Source of the DNA: Synanceia verrucosa
Taxonomy: Eukaryota > Chordata > Actinopteri > Perciformes > Synanceiidae
Reading direction: 5' to 3'
Length of the DNA stretch: 64,000 bases
Assembly (NCBI GenBank): GCA_029721515.1
Contig: CM056554.1
Location: 24,987,488 to 25,051,487 of the forward strand
The notes below the pieces were generated by a model. It saw only the letters and a program-made list of their open reading frames with translations. It was not told the DNA's origin and ran no database searches. How positions within the stretch are numbered: position 1 is the stretch's first letter; each line of letters begins with the position of its first letter. A program made the translations under genes and the position numbers. Below, piece by piece: positions 1-11,815 of the stretch.

Positions 1-93
1 CTCCGGTACTTTCGACCAGTTCGAGCCTTTGTCCTTTTCCCAACTTTCTGACGTGGTTCAGCATCTGCATCCTACAAACTGCCCCTTGGACAT

Positions 94-616
94 TGTTATG
101 GATTTTTTCTAAATTTAGGGGTTCCAAGGGTGAGCTAGTGTTGTTTCTTTTACAGCACTAAATCTTTAAACTGTTGCTCCAGAATGCAGGGTTGAATCAC
201 AGTGTCTCAAGGAAAACAGATGGCTAGTTATCTCTAAGTTGACTAGGTAACCAAGGTCAGAGGAGTCTGCCAGTGTTGGCCCTTTGATAAGGCCAATGCC
301 TGAGCGTCAGCAAGACAACAGGCGCCACTGTTAGTTCAGAGCTTAGAATGAGCATGCCCTGACTGTAACGCTACTCTAGAGTAATGTAAGGTAATATACT
401 TGTACTTAACTGGGTGTTAGTTTATAAGGCTGAGCACCATAGGGGAAGGTAGGAATATGTGGCGGACTCTGGCAGCTGTGCGGTTGTCCACGACAAAGTT
501 CATATTCCTCCTGATATATCAGAATCTTCAATAAATGTTACTTCTTTAATCAACCGCGGGAGGCTCCTGGGTGCATCCATTCTTTCCTCATTGACTATTC
601 AATATTTTCCACAACA
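94..616 (+). mobile_element. Solo LTR (523 bp) inside LINE copy 1
   Basis: The insert begins TGTTATGG and ends CCACAACA, that is, 5'-TG...CA-3' with short inverted TGTT/AACA ends. It is flanked on both sides by the 5-bp direct repeat GACAT (89-93 and 617-621), which fits an LTR-retrotransposon TSD. It interrupts the LINE reading frame at CPLDI. Inside are a TATAAGG motif (424-430) and an AATAAA signal (about 530). No internal retroviral region remains, so this looks like a solo LTR left by LTR-LTR recombination. Part of the same LTR recurs at 51926-52313. The retroelement family is not identified. Confidence 0.8.
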
Positions 617-2117
617 GACATCATTCCCCCTCGATTCCTTAAGGAGGTTTTTGACTCAGTTGGAGCTAGTGTTCTGACACTGATCAATGCCAGTCTCAGC
701 TCTGGCTGTGTCCCTCTGGCTTTTAAACATGCTGTTGTCAAGCCGCTGATCAAAAAGAAAAATCTTGATCCCTCCAATTTCAATAACTTTCGCCCTATCT
801 CTCAACTCCCTTTTTTACCCAAGGTTTTAGAAAAAGCAGTTTATAACCAGCTGCAGTCGTTTTTAACTCAGCACAATATCCACGAGAAGTTTCAGTCTGG
901 TTTTAGACCAAGACACAGCACAGAAACTGCACTGCTGAAGGTTTTAAACGATCTGCTTTTAGCTGCTGACTCGGGTAGTCCTGCCGTCCTGATGCTTTTA
1001 GACCTGTCCGCCGCCTTCGATAGTGTTGACCACAACATTCTTTTACAGCGTCTAGAGAATTGTGTTGGCATCACAGGATCCGCCCTCCGCTGGTTCAGGT
1101 CATACCTGACAGAGAGGATGTTTTCTGTGAGGTTAGGACACTCATTCTCCGATGTGACCCCACTGACCTGTGGTGTTCCTCAAGGCTCCATTTTGGGTCT
1201 GATTCTTTTCCTTTTGTATATGCTGCCACTTGGGGAAGTTTTTAGAAAACACAACATTTCATTGCTTTGCGGATGATGTCCAAATTTATATGCTACTAAG
1301 GTCGCTGAGTATGAACACCATTCAGACTTTCCTTGAGTGTCTTGGAGAAGTCAAGTCATGGATAGCTGCTAACTTTCTAAGACTAAACAAATCCAAAACA
1401 GAAGTTATTCTGTTTGGAGGGAACTTGCCCACAGTCTGTCCTTCTGATGTCCTTAACACTCTCTGCACCAACACTCAGCCCTTTGTCAGGAACCTTGATT
1501 TTGTCTTTGACAGTCATATTAAATTTGATAAACAGATCAGTACTGTTGTGAAAACAAGCTTTTACCAGCTTCGTCTTTTAGCCAAGACTAAGGGATATTT
1601 TTCTAAGGTGGATCTTAAAAAGATCATCCATGCCTTCAACACTTCCAAGAAAGATTTCTGCAACTCTTTGTATGTTGGCTTGGATAAGGCATCCATCAAC
1701 CGCCTCCAGCTTTCTGGTAAAAGAAAACATGAGCACATCACTCCAGTCTTAGCATCCCTCCACTGGCTCCCAGTCCATTTTCGTATTGATTTTAAAATTC
1801 TTTTCATGGTTTTTAAAGCCCTTAATGGTCTTGGCCCTTTTTATCTCACTGAGCTCCTGCGTCGCCATTCCCCGACCAGAGCCTTAAGGTCTTCTGATCA
1901 GCTGCTGCTGGAGGTCCCCAAAACTAGGCTTAAGTCTAGAGGTGACAGGGCCTTTGCGGCAGCTGCCCCTAGACTCTGGAACAGTCTCCCCATATCCATC
2001 CGAGCCTCCCAGACCCTAGAGTCTTTTCCCTGGCGTTTCATGGATGAGCACACTCTAATTATGGGCACTGAACTTTTTAAAACATTTTTATTGTTCCTAT
2101 TCTTGTTTTTATCTTAA
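617..2117 (+). pseudogene. L2-like LINE reverse transcriptase ORF, frameshifted
   Basis: This is the reverse transcriptase part of LINE copy 1, which would copy LINE RNA into a nicked target site. Visible in order are the DLSAAFDSVDHNILL motif (about 1001-1045), the GVPQGSILG motif (about 1172-1198), the catalytic FADD box (about 1266-1277) and the C-terminal HWLPV...RLWNSLP segment (about 1760-1995). The frame changes between the PQGS and FADD blocks, near 1250-1265, where the upstream frame stops just after CG. Otherwise long stretches remain open, so decay is moderate. The catalytic aspartates are retained, unlike in copies 2 and 4. There is no sign of host function. Confidence 0.85.
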
Positions 2118-2248
2118 TTTATTTATTTATTTGCTTTTTGTTTGTTTGTTGTTTGTTTTATGTTTCCTGTGTGCAGCACTTTGATCGATTCCTGTCGTCC
2201 TAAATGTGCTCTATATATAAACTTTGACTTGACTTTGACTTGACTTAT

Positions 2249-3291
2249 TACAGCTGCATGTAGAAATCGGCCAAAGTTCTCCTTTACGCCTCAGCAAGAC
2301 AAGTCACAAACGAAATGAGAAGGGGATAGAAGGAGAGATAATGAAATAAATTTTAACTGCAGAAAGCTCAGAAGCTACCACTAGTGTTGTTAGCATAGCT
2401 GTGTTTTAGTATACTCGTTAGCTTTGGTAATGAGGTGTAGTGTAAACCACACTTTTAAATATTAATAAATAACTAAACAATTACCAATAATCAACAGAAC
2501 TACTATTAATTATTAATTATCGATTTGCTCGTTGAATCGGGGCACCACCTTTTATATAAAAGGAATTATTAAATAGAATTCAAAGAATTCTGTTTATGGT
2601 CATGAGATTAGTCGGTCTTATATCAAAGGACGTAAGTTATGAATCAGTAATTTAATGTATCTGCTTCGAATGAAGGTACAGATGACTTACGGTTAAATAA
2701 TACATTTATTAAACACAATGCATAAAGGAACAGACAGTGTCAGTTATGGCTGATTGTATATATGCATATGAAATGTAAACAAATGGAAATAAAGTGAATA
2801 AATCTGATGTGTATTTCAAAGCACAGATAGCCAAAAAGGACTATAGTGGCAAGATAAATATTGAAAAATATTTTCTGGAGGTAATTACCTATTTTTGGTT
2901 ATGGCTATGACTGAAAGTGGATATTTTAAGTTCGTGACACCAACTCGGAGGAAATATCAGGAAGAAGACCCACCAATTTTCAAACGTGCGTCTAAAATCT
3001 CGTTTTTTATCAAACGCCTGTGTGAGGAGAGCAGACGACAGACTGTGGAGGCTGTCATGGGGGTGGGTCGCGGGCTGTGTGTGTGTGTGTGTGTGTGTGG
3101 GGCTCGGTGGGTGTAACTGTCTGTGTGCGCGACTGTGAGAGGCAGGGGTATGCTGTCAATCAAACAGCTGGGCACACATGCAGGGAAGTCAATGCTGTTT
3201 AAAGAAACGCCCACCAAAAACAGTCAGCGAAACACGGCAACAGGAAGCCTTTTTGCGACTCGTTACATTGAAAGGAATTTGTGATGAACTA
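2249..3291. other. Gene-poor stretch upstream of the hAT pseudogene
   Basis: This is AT-rich sequence without a supported gene. It holds a (GT)n run at about 3076-3100 inside a GC-richer patch. The open frame at 2895-3116 runs through that microsatellite and resembles no family I know. Part of this stretch may be the 5' non-coding region of the hAT element that follows, but I could not find terminal inverted repeats. Confidence 0.5.
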
Positions 3292-5185
3292 ATGAAAATG
3301 GAGGACTCAGAGGAAAGTCAGAAGAATGCAAAGAAAAGGAAATGCAGTGAAGCTAGTAAAAGACAAGTCAGATAAAGCTTTCTGTGAACTTTGTCAGAGA
3401 GTCTTCTCTGTTGAAAAGTGGAGGTGAATACGATGTCAAACGCCACAAACAATGTGAGACTCACAAAAAACGTGCAACTCAAAAGGAGGCTTCACGTTCT
3501 ATGGATACATTCCTACTAAAACCACAACAAGATTCCACCACAGACAAGGTAACAGCTGCTGAAGTAACTAGTGTTTACCACACTGTTCAACACTCCCAGT
3601 CGTACAGGTCAGAGGATTGTGGTAATAAGCTCTCATCAGTTATATTTCCAGACTCTGATATTGCAAAGCAGATGGCATGTGGTCGTGCAAAATCTGCATC
3701 CATAGTTACTGATGTTCTTGCACCTGCTAGTGTGGAGAGTAGTTTGAGAAAGCTAAAAACACCAGTGGTTCGACTCCCAAATGACAAAAAAAGCCCAAAC
3801 TCCGTTCTTTTCAGTGGCTTCAGATGCTTCTAATCATGGCACAACAAAGCTCTTCCCATTGTCTCTGAGATACTGGACACCAGAGCTGGGTTTGTAAAGC
3901 AAGGTAATTGACTTTTATGAGGATAGTGATAAGACATCTGCCACAATACACTACCAGATTACAAGCAAGTTAAAAGAAAATGGCCTGGAACTGGACATGA
4001 TTTCAGCATACACTGCTGATAATGCTAGTGTAAATTATGGGAAAAATAATTCAGTGTACCAGAAACTAAAGGCAGACAACAGTGTCATTGTCAAGGCAAA
4101 CTGCGTGGCCCATGTAGTACACAACTGCAAAGAATGCAGGAGACAGGCTGAACATTGACATTGACTCTGTAGTGAACAAAATATTCAGTCACTTTTTTGT
4201 ATCTGCACACCGTATAGAAGCACTGAAGTCAGTGTTTGCCTTTGTGGAGGAGGAGTATCATGCTGTTAGGAGACATGTGCCCACAAGATGGCTGAGTTTG
4301 TGGCCTGCTGTCAAAAGGCTACATGATAGCTGGGCAGCTATCGAGAGCTACTTTTTATCACTGGGAGAGAATCAGTGCTCAAAAGCACTGTGGCAGCTGA
4401 TTAAAAAGGATCAGGATGGTGAGGGGCAACCTCTTCAGCTACAGGTCTACCTGGTCTTCTTCAATAATGTACTGAAGATGTTCCATGAAGTTGTTCTGCA
4501 GTTTGAGGGACAGGATGTGACTGTCTGTGAGCTATATGACATAATGTTCACTCTAAAGACAAAGCTCCAACAAAGACAAACTGATTCCTTCTTTGGAATG
4601 GAGGCCAGTGAACTCCTCCAACAGTTCCCAGACCGAGAGGCAGCAACAATCAAAAAAGATCTCTTCAACTTCTGCAATGCTGCACTCACCTATCTGGAAA
4701 AGTGGTATGACTTCTTAGAGAACAACTACCAGAAGAATGTTGCATGCTTGGCACTGAAGAGCAGGTTCACATTCTCCCAGCTCAGTGATGTGGTAGAGGC
4801 CCTACAGATCAGAGGGAAACTGGACATGGATGACCTGTATGATGAGTACTGTGTGACTCTGCCACGCCAGCAGGAAATTGTGGAAAAAAAGGCTCCTGTT
4901 CTGGAGAAGTTGTCCATCTTGCTTAAAGGCACAAACACCAAATCTGACTGCTGTTGCATCCTTCATCTTCAGCATCCCCATCACCAGTGCTCCAGTAGAG
5001 AGAGTTCTTTCCCTCATGACTGCTGTATGGACTGTTGCTCGGTGGAGCTTATCAAAAGTGAAATACAAGTCAAGACCAACTTTGAATACGGTTGTACAGA
5101 ATTCTACCGCTATGTTATAAAACAGAAGGCCTTGTTGGAAGCAGCTCGTTCTAGCAAAAAATATAAGCCGAAGACGAACATCTAA
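3292..5185 (+). pseudogene. Decayed hAT-superfamily transposase with N-terminal zinc finger
   Basis: The likely start is the ATG at 3292 (MKMEDSEESQ), followed by a basic stretch. A zinc-finger-like region with CELC and later a H-x-C-x-x-H arrangement lies around 3386-3455 but is split between frames. Typical hAT blocks follow: SDASNHG at about 3820, TADNAS at about 4015, and CVAHVVHNC (CxxH type) at about 4103. The long central domain is open from 4172, and the C-terminal dimerisation block SIPITSAPVERV is at about 4967-5005. At least four frame changes (near 3370, 3810, 4140, and 4940 with 5040) make it non-functional. The dimerisation block is in a different frame from the sequence on both sides, so two compensating indels are likely. 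A hAT DNA transposon is preferred over a domesticated gene because of these disruptions. Confidence 0.75.
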
Positions 5186-6768
5186 GGTAAGATAAACTGT
5201 AAACATTGTTTAAATAGAATAGTTAATTGTGGGCTCTGGCCTGGGCCAGCCAGTGTGGTGCTAGATTTTAATGATTTGTTGCTATTCTTGTGTTTCACTC
5301 ACTGCCAGGTGCTTTCTTTGGTGCTGAATGAATGTGCATGGCCGGGGTGGGCCAGAGCTGCTGTTGCTGTGATGGAGAAAACTGACTGACTTGAGTTGTG
5401 ACGGACAAAACCTTAAGTGTTTCATCAGTGCTTTCCTTGGTTCTGGAAATGCATAGTGCTGCTTTGGTGGACACGTTTGTTTACAATTGAATTTATTGTA
5501 GTTATTGTTATCTCCTGACTAGTTTTGATTTATACTTCTTGTTTTATTTTTTGTTTTATGCTGTGGCTGTCTAATTTGAAAATAATTTGAATTGCAGTCG
5601 TTTTAGTAGCCTGGCTTTGTTAGGAGGATTTATATTTTCTTTGCTCCTGTAATAAATTGTTACTGCACTTTATGCTCTACATGTTGACTTGAGATTTGAC
5701 AAGGTTCAAGGTTCTATTGTGAGTGTGACTTTTGTTAAAGTTCATATACAGTACCTCAAGATATGATGAGACTGACTAATTACAGCCTTTATTGTGAGCT
5801 CTTATTGGTAATTAATGTCTACAAGATTGACCTCTTTACTAGCAGTTTGTGTTGTGTTTTTGTAAATACAGATAATTTCAACAACAATTCTGTTAAGTTT
5901 TTATTTGTAGATCTATAGTTGTTATTTTGTTACAGTCGTATATATTATATGTTACTGAACAGTTGGCAAGCTGTGCCATATGCATGTTTGGTGTCTGCCG
6001 CGAGTGTCTGCTGCGTCCCACATTGTCCCCCACAAGCATACTCCTTGTCCCACATCTGGTGAGTTTGAATCTGGTCAGCCTACCTACTTTGTGTAGATTT
6101 TCTCCGGTTCCTAGGGAGGTTTAGAAGACAGCTGTTTGGCTCCGGTGTTCGCAGCGCCCGGTACAAGCGGGGAGATTTTTGGCCCGTTGATAAAAGGAAC
6201 TGGTATAGAGGGGAGGTTTAGCTGGTCAGCTGGCCAAAAGATACCAGAAACAGTTGCCCGGTGATGGCGAGAAAGGACGCTGAATGGCTTTATCTGATTT
6301 CGGTGGCAGGCGGTGTTGGACGGATTATTTAGATTAAACACTAATTAAATCTTGTTTGGCCACAACGTGATCGCTTTAACATTATCTCCAAATAAAATGA
6401 ATGAAAACGCACAGACAATGAAGGGCAGGAAAAACTGAAACCAAACTCCTGAAAGAAGCAGAGATTTTCTTTCGGTTCATGATTATTCATGAGGTGTGGC
6501 GAATCAAAAGGACTTTTGGTAACCTCACCAGATGGGTTTCCTGTGATGCCTCGCCCACTTAGTAGAGTTTAATTAATTAAATCTTGTGTTTGAATCATTA
6601 ACTTACTTATTAAACGTACGAATCATATCTCTGCCTTGCAGCTATAAACCACACAGATTGTTACTTTAGCATTAAAAGACATGATAAAACATTTATAATT
6701 AATAGTTGAAGCAAACGTGACAAATGTGGCTCCATGGTAAAATTTACCCTGAGACCACTCGTGTGTAA
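5186..6768. other. No gene recognised; AT-rich with a GC-richer patch
   Basis: No coding region, tandem repeat or terminal repeat could be supported. A locally GC-richer segment at about 6090-6320 stands out from the AT-rich background and may be an interspersed-repeat fragment, but I cannot assign it. Confidence 0.4.
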
Positions 6769-7469
6769 CTAAGGTTGCTTTCACACTGTCCTCGTTTGGT
6801 CCGCTTTAAATGAACCAGACTTCGTTTCCTCAGATAGTCTGCTTCGTTTGGGCAGGTGTGAAAGCTCATACGAACTCTGGTGCCGAACAAACAAACGAAC
6901 TCTGGTCTGCTTGAAAACGGGGGTCTTGGTTCGTTTGCAAGTGAACCCTGGTGCAGTTCGTATGCATTGTGAAAGCTCACCGGACCAAACACAGGACCAA
7001 ATGTACGTAGTGCATGTACAGCAAGTACAGCGTGCACTCTAGACCAAAACATACAATGAGTGACCACCGTTAACAGTTAGCTAGCTTAGCTCAATCGTCT
7101 GAACAACATAACCCATAAATTCACAATTTGACGTATTTGAACAAAATTAATCACAACTACCCACAGTCACATCCCTTAAACTCTGTGCTGATGTGTTGTC
7201 ACGTTATATTGTCAAAGTTTGAAAATTAACAGCTTTAATCACTGATGAACTACGTTAGCATTAGTGATGGTTGCATTCACTTGTATGTAGATGGCAACGT
7301 TGCACCACCACTATTACAAACCTGACTGTTGACGCTCAGAAAGTTTGGTGCGGTTCAGGAATTGCAGTGTGAAAGCAGAACTGAACCAAGTGATAAATGC
7401 AACAATGTTGCAACTTTCAGCCCCCCAAGCGAACCTAGTCCGCTTGGTTAGGTATGAAAGCGACCTTAG
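6769..7469. mobile_element. Non-autonomous DNA transposon (MITE, about 700 bp)
   Basis: The left end reads CTAAGGTTGCTTTCACAC. The right end, reverse-complemented, reads CTAAGGTCGCTTTCATAC, giving inverted termini that match over most of about 18 bp and continue with weaker similarity (TTGGTCCG / AAGCGGAC). Internal sequence repeats the CTGGT/GAACC and GTGAAAGC words in both orientations, giving a foldback character. No transposase is encoded. The superfamily is unknown because the flanking duplication is unclear. Confidence 0.65.
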
Positions 7470-7780
7470 TGAAACTTCACACTATAGAAACTAAAAATGA
7501 ATCAACCTTTTTTCTTTTTAACATGAGGACTATTTTCACTACACATATTACCAAGTTTTAAACATTCATAATATAATTTTACATTTAAAGAACACTTCAA
7601 ACAAAATCAATGTCTTCAACCATGGATTTGTTTATGACTTCCAGATGTTCCTTCCTCCTTCAGTCATAAAACATCTCAGATAAGAGGCTGGAAGGGCTTC
7701 TTCGTGTGTGTGTGAAAAGACAGGAAGAGATCAGGGGAGAAAGAGGTAAATGAATTGAAAGTGTTTTGGGTCCCTTTTAA

Positions 7781-8469
7781 GGCCAATTTATAGTACTCCG
7801 TAAAGTGCCGTACGTAGAGACGGAGAGCCCTCTGAAGTCGCCGGAGAGCCTGACGAAGAGCCTCTCCGTCCTCTCCGGACGCAGGAATTTTTTTTTAACT
7901 GTCCATCAATCCGTCAAGGGAAGACGCAGACGACAAGGGCTGTGATTGGTCCTCTAGTTACACCCTGCTGTGAAATGCAGCCCCTCTTCCTACACAGAAA
8001 CTGACAGACAGGTCTCCTCTGCAGCAGCACAGACAGGACAGGAACTAAAGTATCGATTAGCCTTGTGAAAAGCAAATCAAACACATTCAACCTGCTCAAA
8101 AAATCTATTTAATTCATTTAGTAATTATGGCTGGGGTATATTTACACAGAACATACCGAAAGTTGTTGGTTTGCGCTCGCTATTATCCGATTTTATGTTG
8201 AGAAGAAAGAGGAAGAGGAGTTTTAAAGACTGAAAGCAATCAATGTTGTTCTCTTCTATCTCCCTCAAAAATAATTAAATCATAAAATAGTATTTTCTCC
8301 TGCTTTTATCTGCAATATTAAGGCGAATTGCTTCACTTTCCGAGGGGGTGCATTTCAGCGCAGGGCTGCACAACATGCATCACGACGGAGAACTGCGAGG
8401 GCTCGAGGGGTCTCCGTAGCTACGGAGTTGGATAACGTATTACGCAGTCGGAGAAGTATATTCCAGCCT
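7781..8469. mobile_element. MITE, possibly PIF/Harbinger-like (TTA target site)
   Basis: The left terminus is AGGCCAATTTATAGTACTCCG. The right terminus, reverse-complemented, is AGGCTGGAATATACTTCTCCG. Both are followed inward by GTAGNNACGGAG-type repeats. TTA flanks both ends (7778-7780 and 8470-8472), the usual 3-bp target of PIF/Harbinger elements. CTCCGG/CCGGAG words recur within the first 100 bp. No open reading frame is credible. An inner fragment of the same family lies at about 25691-25740 in reverse orientation. Confidence 0.6.
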
Positions 8470-9178
8470 TTAGGGTTTACTATCTCTGTTGGAGACACCT
8501 TTCCATGTGAGGTGTTAAGTGCCAAGTCCTGTTGACTGGTTTAATTTCCATATGAAGGTGGCCAGATTCTTACCTCCATGTCCATTTGTCACACCTGAAG
8601 ATATAGGTTGGTTAAATGAACATTCCTGCCAGGGTTCACTTGCTGGCCACTCTTTGAGCCATCAGAGTTCAGGAAAGAAAAGCAAAGTCTTATGGTGTAA
8701 AGCAGAAAATCAGAATTGTAGATCTTCCATGTGTCTGCTTAAAAGATAATAAAAAGCTGTGAATCATGGATCCTTCCAGCGTGTCCGCTACAGAAGCAAG
8801 GTAGCCTGCATGACATAGTAGATAGTTAACTTCTATTAAAACTAATAAGTGAAAATTCATAACTAACTATGAAACAATCTAACACTGTCATTGTTGTCAT
8901 ACATGTAATGAAGTGCTGATGACTACGGAAGTACACGTTTGGATTTTGGATCCCACAGGTGGCCAAGCTAATCCTCCCGGTGGATCGCTTGAAGCCAGGT
9001 TCTTCTACTAGGCTCTGTGCTTCGGTTTGACATAATAAACAAAACTGAAGATATTGATTTTTTTTATCTGATTTGTTGTGGAAAAGGGCACACAGCAGCT
9101 CCTGGGCATTGTGGAAACGGGTTTGTTTTCCCCCTCAGTACGAAACGAGGTGACGTTTTGTGGGCGTTCTCTTGCTTG
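8470..9178. other. No feature recognised
   Basis: This is AT-rich intergenic sequence. A short open frame at 8519-8749 has no recognisable domain and no supporting signals, so it is not called as a gene. Confidence 0.4.
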
Positions 9179-9387
9179 CCAACTGTATCTATAGCAGCTT
9201 TAGTAGTTTTAGCATCCGTCTGTTCAGCTGCAGTAGCATTAGCTTAGATTGTAGCTGCTAGCTAAAAATAGAAATATTTCCCTGATATTTTATTTCAGTT
9301 TTACACAAGGAGCATATTAACATTTGATGTCTCCATCAAGCCATCTGGGAGTTTTTCAAAATAAAACAAACCCGTTCAGAAGTGCAT
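9179..9387 (-). repeat. Dispersed repeat family A, copy 1
   Basis: In reverse complement this carries the family A landmarks in order: CTTCTGAA, ACTCCCAGATGGC, GGAGACATCAAATGT, ATCAGGGAAATA, AGCTAGCAGCTA and AAGCTAATGCTA. The same order is seen at 23735-24050, 43857-44275 and 47395-47620. No coding capacity or terminal repeats are seen. The class is unknown. Confidence 0.7.
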
Positions 9388-10499
9388 TTTTTGTGTTTTG
9401 CTTTGACTTTGATCTAATGACACTGACAGCCCTAGATTCATTTGATTTTGTTAAGTGACCAGTATCTAGACTTCAGTGCTTAAATAACAAATTTGTTATG
9501 AATATTATAGTACATTTTTCAAACCAGAGAAATCCTCACTTTTGTGAGCGGTACTGGTCCATGAAATACAGCCCCTTTGAGACATTATTAGTCAACTGTA
9601 AAGCATTGGACAAACAGTTACTCCTGTCCTGCCAGAGAAGAAGCGTCCACAGCCCACCATGGTGTTGGCCTGTGGATCAGGTCGATGTCTTGGAAGCTCT
9701 GTAAAGTGTTTCTCTTTAATAAGGGTCATGTAGAGTTCAGAGAGATGGATGAAGGCAAGCTTCTCCAATACGTGTGATGCGTTAACCTTGTCACATATCG
9801 AAGTGAAAGCTTCCTGTGGTGCAGTTCACCCTTAACCAGCATACGGAAAGTGAATCCATCCATTATTACTGATTGAAAGCATCCATTATGGCTGAGGGTT
9901 CCATGACCACAAAGGGGCCTGGAGGTACAAGTATTCATTATAATTTCAACCACCAGACAAATTTCCATTCAGGTGGATTCACAATCATTCCTGAACGATT
10001 CCTATTAAGTTGTACGTTTTCTGCAAACTACAAGATAAAGTTGCATATCAACGTTCCTGTATTTATATCAGTCTTGTGTCATGCTTGCAGAGACACACGT
10101 TAACACTGTGAAAATAATTGGATAGGTTTACGCAACAGAACCACTTGGGTATAAGATTTCAATCCTGGCTGGTTTAAAAATTATATTTGAGTTAAAATAA
10201 TGGAATTGTACTTTGGAGTCTTCATGTTGACATTTTTCATGGAAAATGAATGAAAAAAATTATAGTATAACTTTCTGTCACTGTTTTGGTGAGGAGAGAA
10301 TGGTTCATGCTGATATTTGTGGAAAGCACTCAGAAAACTAGCTATGTATTTGCAAGTCCATTTACAGATTTATAGACATATGAGGGGTTTTGTTTTGTTT
10401 CTTCAAGCTAAAAATGTTGAGAACCCATAGAAATAATACTGGATCCTTCTGATTCAAAGCTTAGTGTTTCAGGCGATAGAAATGTACTGTAGGCATTTG
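9388..10499. other. No gene recognised
   Basis: This is AT-rich sequence with only short, unsupported open frames. No tandem array, inverted termini or LINE tail was found. Confidence 0.4.
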
Positions 10500-10640
10500 A
10501 TCATTCCAACTCCTTCCATTTAGTTTCATCCTCAGGTCTGTGGAGACTTGCTGATACCCCTGATATTTTAATTCAGTTTTTACATAAGGTGCTTATTAAG
10601 TTTTTCAAAGTAATTAACCATTCAGAAGCATATTGCTGTA
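10500..10640 (-). repeat. Dispersed repeat family A, copy 2 (internally deleted)
   Basis: In reverse complement this reads TTCTGAATGG, a poly-A/T stretch, ATATCAGGGG, then TCCACAGACCTGAGG and ATGAAACTAAATGG. The middle AGCTAAGCTAATGCTA block present in other copies is missing. Confidence 0.6.
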
Positions 10641-11621
10641 GTTTTTCTCCATGACTGCATAAAGAAGCAGGAAACTGCTAGTGAGGGTGAGCTGAAGCCA
10701 CAAAAAAAAAGCATGTGAGTTAAAAAAATATGCATTATGCTTGATTTTATGATGATTGTGATTAATGCTGACAGCCTGATTTCAAACTGGTTAAAATCCA
10801 TGTAAAGCAAACACCACAAACTCTTCAGGTACTGGTGCTTCACTAATTTTCACAAGACACCCTCACCTGACAAAGACTGAGCTGATCAGGCCCTAAATGT
10901 GTCCTCTCACCAATTAGTCTTAACATAGTTAAATCAGCATTGTTGAGACGGGAGAAGAGACTAGGTGACACGGTGAAGACAGAGCAGCCACTAGTCTTAG
11001 CTTTGTGTCAAACTTAGTTTAGTTACAACAAAGAAACAAGCCAAGTCCAGGTCAAAAATGTCTGTTGTGTCCACTGCTGCATGAATTTAACATTTAGCAG
11101 GACAGACTATAGCAAGTAGGTGTGCTTTTATCAGCAGTGGAAAAAGTTCAGACAGGCTTCGTGAGACTCAGGAGTTGATTTGTAAGTGACGACCAGTAGA
11201 CAAAGACCTGTGGCGATGCTTGATTTGTCTCTTTGTTTATCCATCTTTGTGCCATTCAGGTGTTGGTCAGCCCTGCGGTGAAACACCTTCATACCAACTC
11301 AGATTAGGATTGTATTGTCTGCCAGACACTGTTTTATCGACACCTAAAGGTGGGATGTTTTGTGACACTCAGACTGAAAGAATACCGAGGTTTGCAATCA
11401 CAAGTGTCCGAACCAATTCAACAGTCCTGAAATACAGAAAGCACCCTCAAGGTTACACTTCTGTCCGAGACGCCTCAGTATTTATTTGTTGTTTTTTTCA
11501 TCAAAATTGAAGACTGGGTGGTGGGAGAGAAATTTGAAGGGAGCATTAAGGGTAAAACTGCAATTCATTTCTCAAAACCTTAAACAAGTATGAGATGCTG
11601 CCGTTGGTCTGGGTTTTTTTC
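10641..11621. other. No gene recognised
   Basis: No coding, RNA or repeat feature could be supported. The open frame at 11220-11510 shows no domain, and its codon use looks like the intergenic background. Confidence 0.4.
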
Positions 11622-11815
11622 TTAACTCTTTGAGTGCCATCGATGTATTTATACATCATTTAAAATCCCATGCCCTACTTCTGATAAAACAAGAACAAAA
11701 ACAAGAACAAGGTAAAAACAAACCTTTTTATGATGAAATAGAGGGTCTTTTCTTTCATTTGAACTATTTAGTGTTTTCAGAGACAAAAATATTTGGTACA
11801 AAATGGTGGTTATTA
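11622..11815 (+). mobile_element. TTAA-type MITE, truncated copy 1
   Basis: It begins TTAACTCTTTGAGTGCCAT, the same terminus as the complete copy at 56241-56699. It shares the internal ACTTCTGATAAAACAAGAA and CTTTCATTTGA words. The right terminus is missing. TTAA at the terminus suggests a piggyBac-like origin. Confidence 0.6.

Larger units (their letters stand above)
1..2248 (+). mobile_element. L2-like non-LTR retrotransposon (LINE copy 1), interrupted by a solo LTR
   Basis: The element runs in from the left edge of the window. Bases 1-93 translate to a pre-RT segment ending in CPLD, and the same reading resumes at 617 with DIIPPRFLKEV, so the intervening 94-616 is an insertion. The 3' end at about 2200-2248 has the AAACTTTGACTTGACTT-type repeat tail typical of fish L2-clade LINEs. 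The 5' part (ORF1, endonuclease) lies outside the window or was never copied. Family assignment rests on the RT sequence and the tail. Copy 4 (39880-41218, minus) looks like the same subfamily. Confidence 0.85.

Noticed and set aside
2500..2640. Minus-strand TGGTGCCCCGATTC, resembling a retroelement primer-binding site next to an LTR
   Set aside because: No TG...CA boundaries, partner LTR or internal coding region found nearby.
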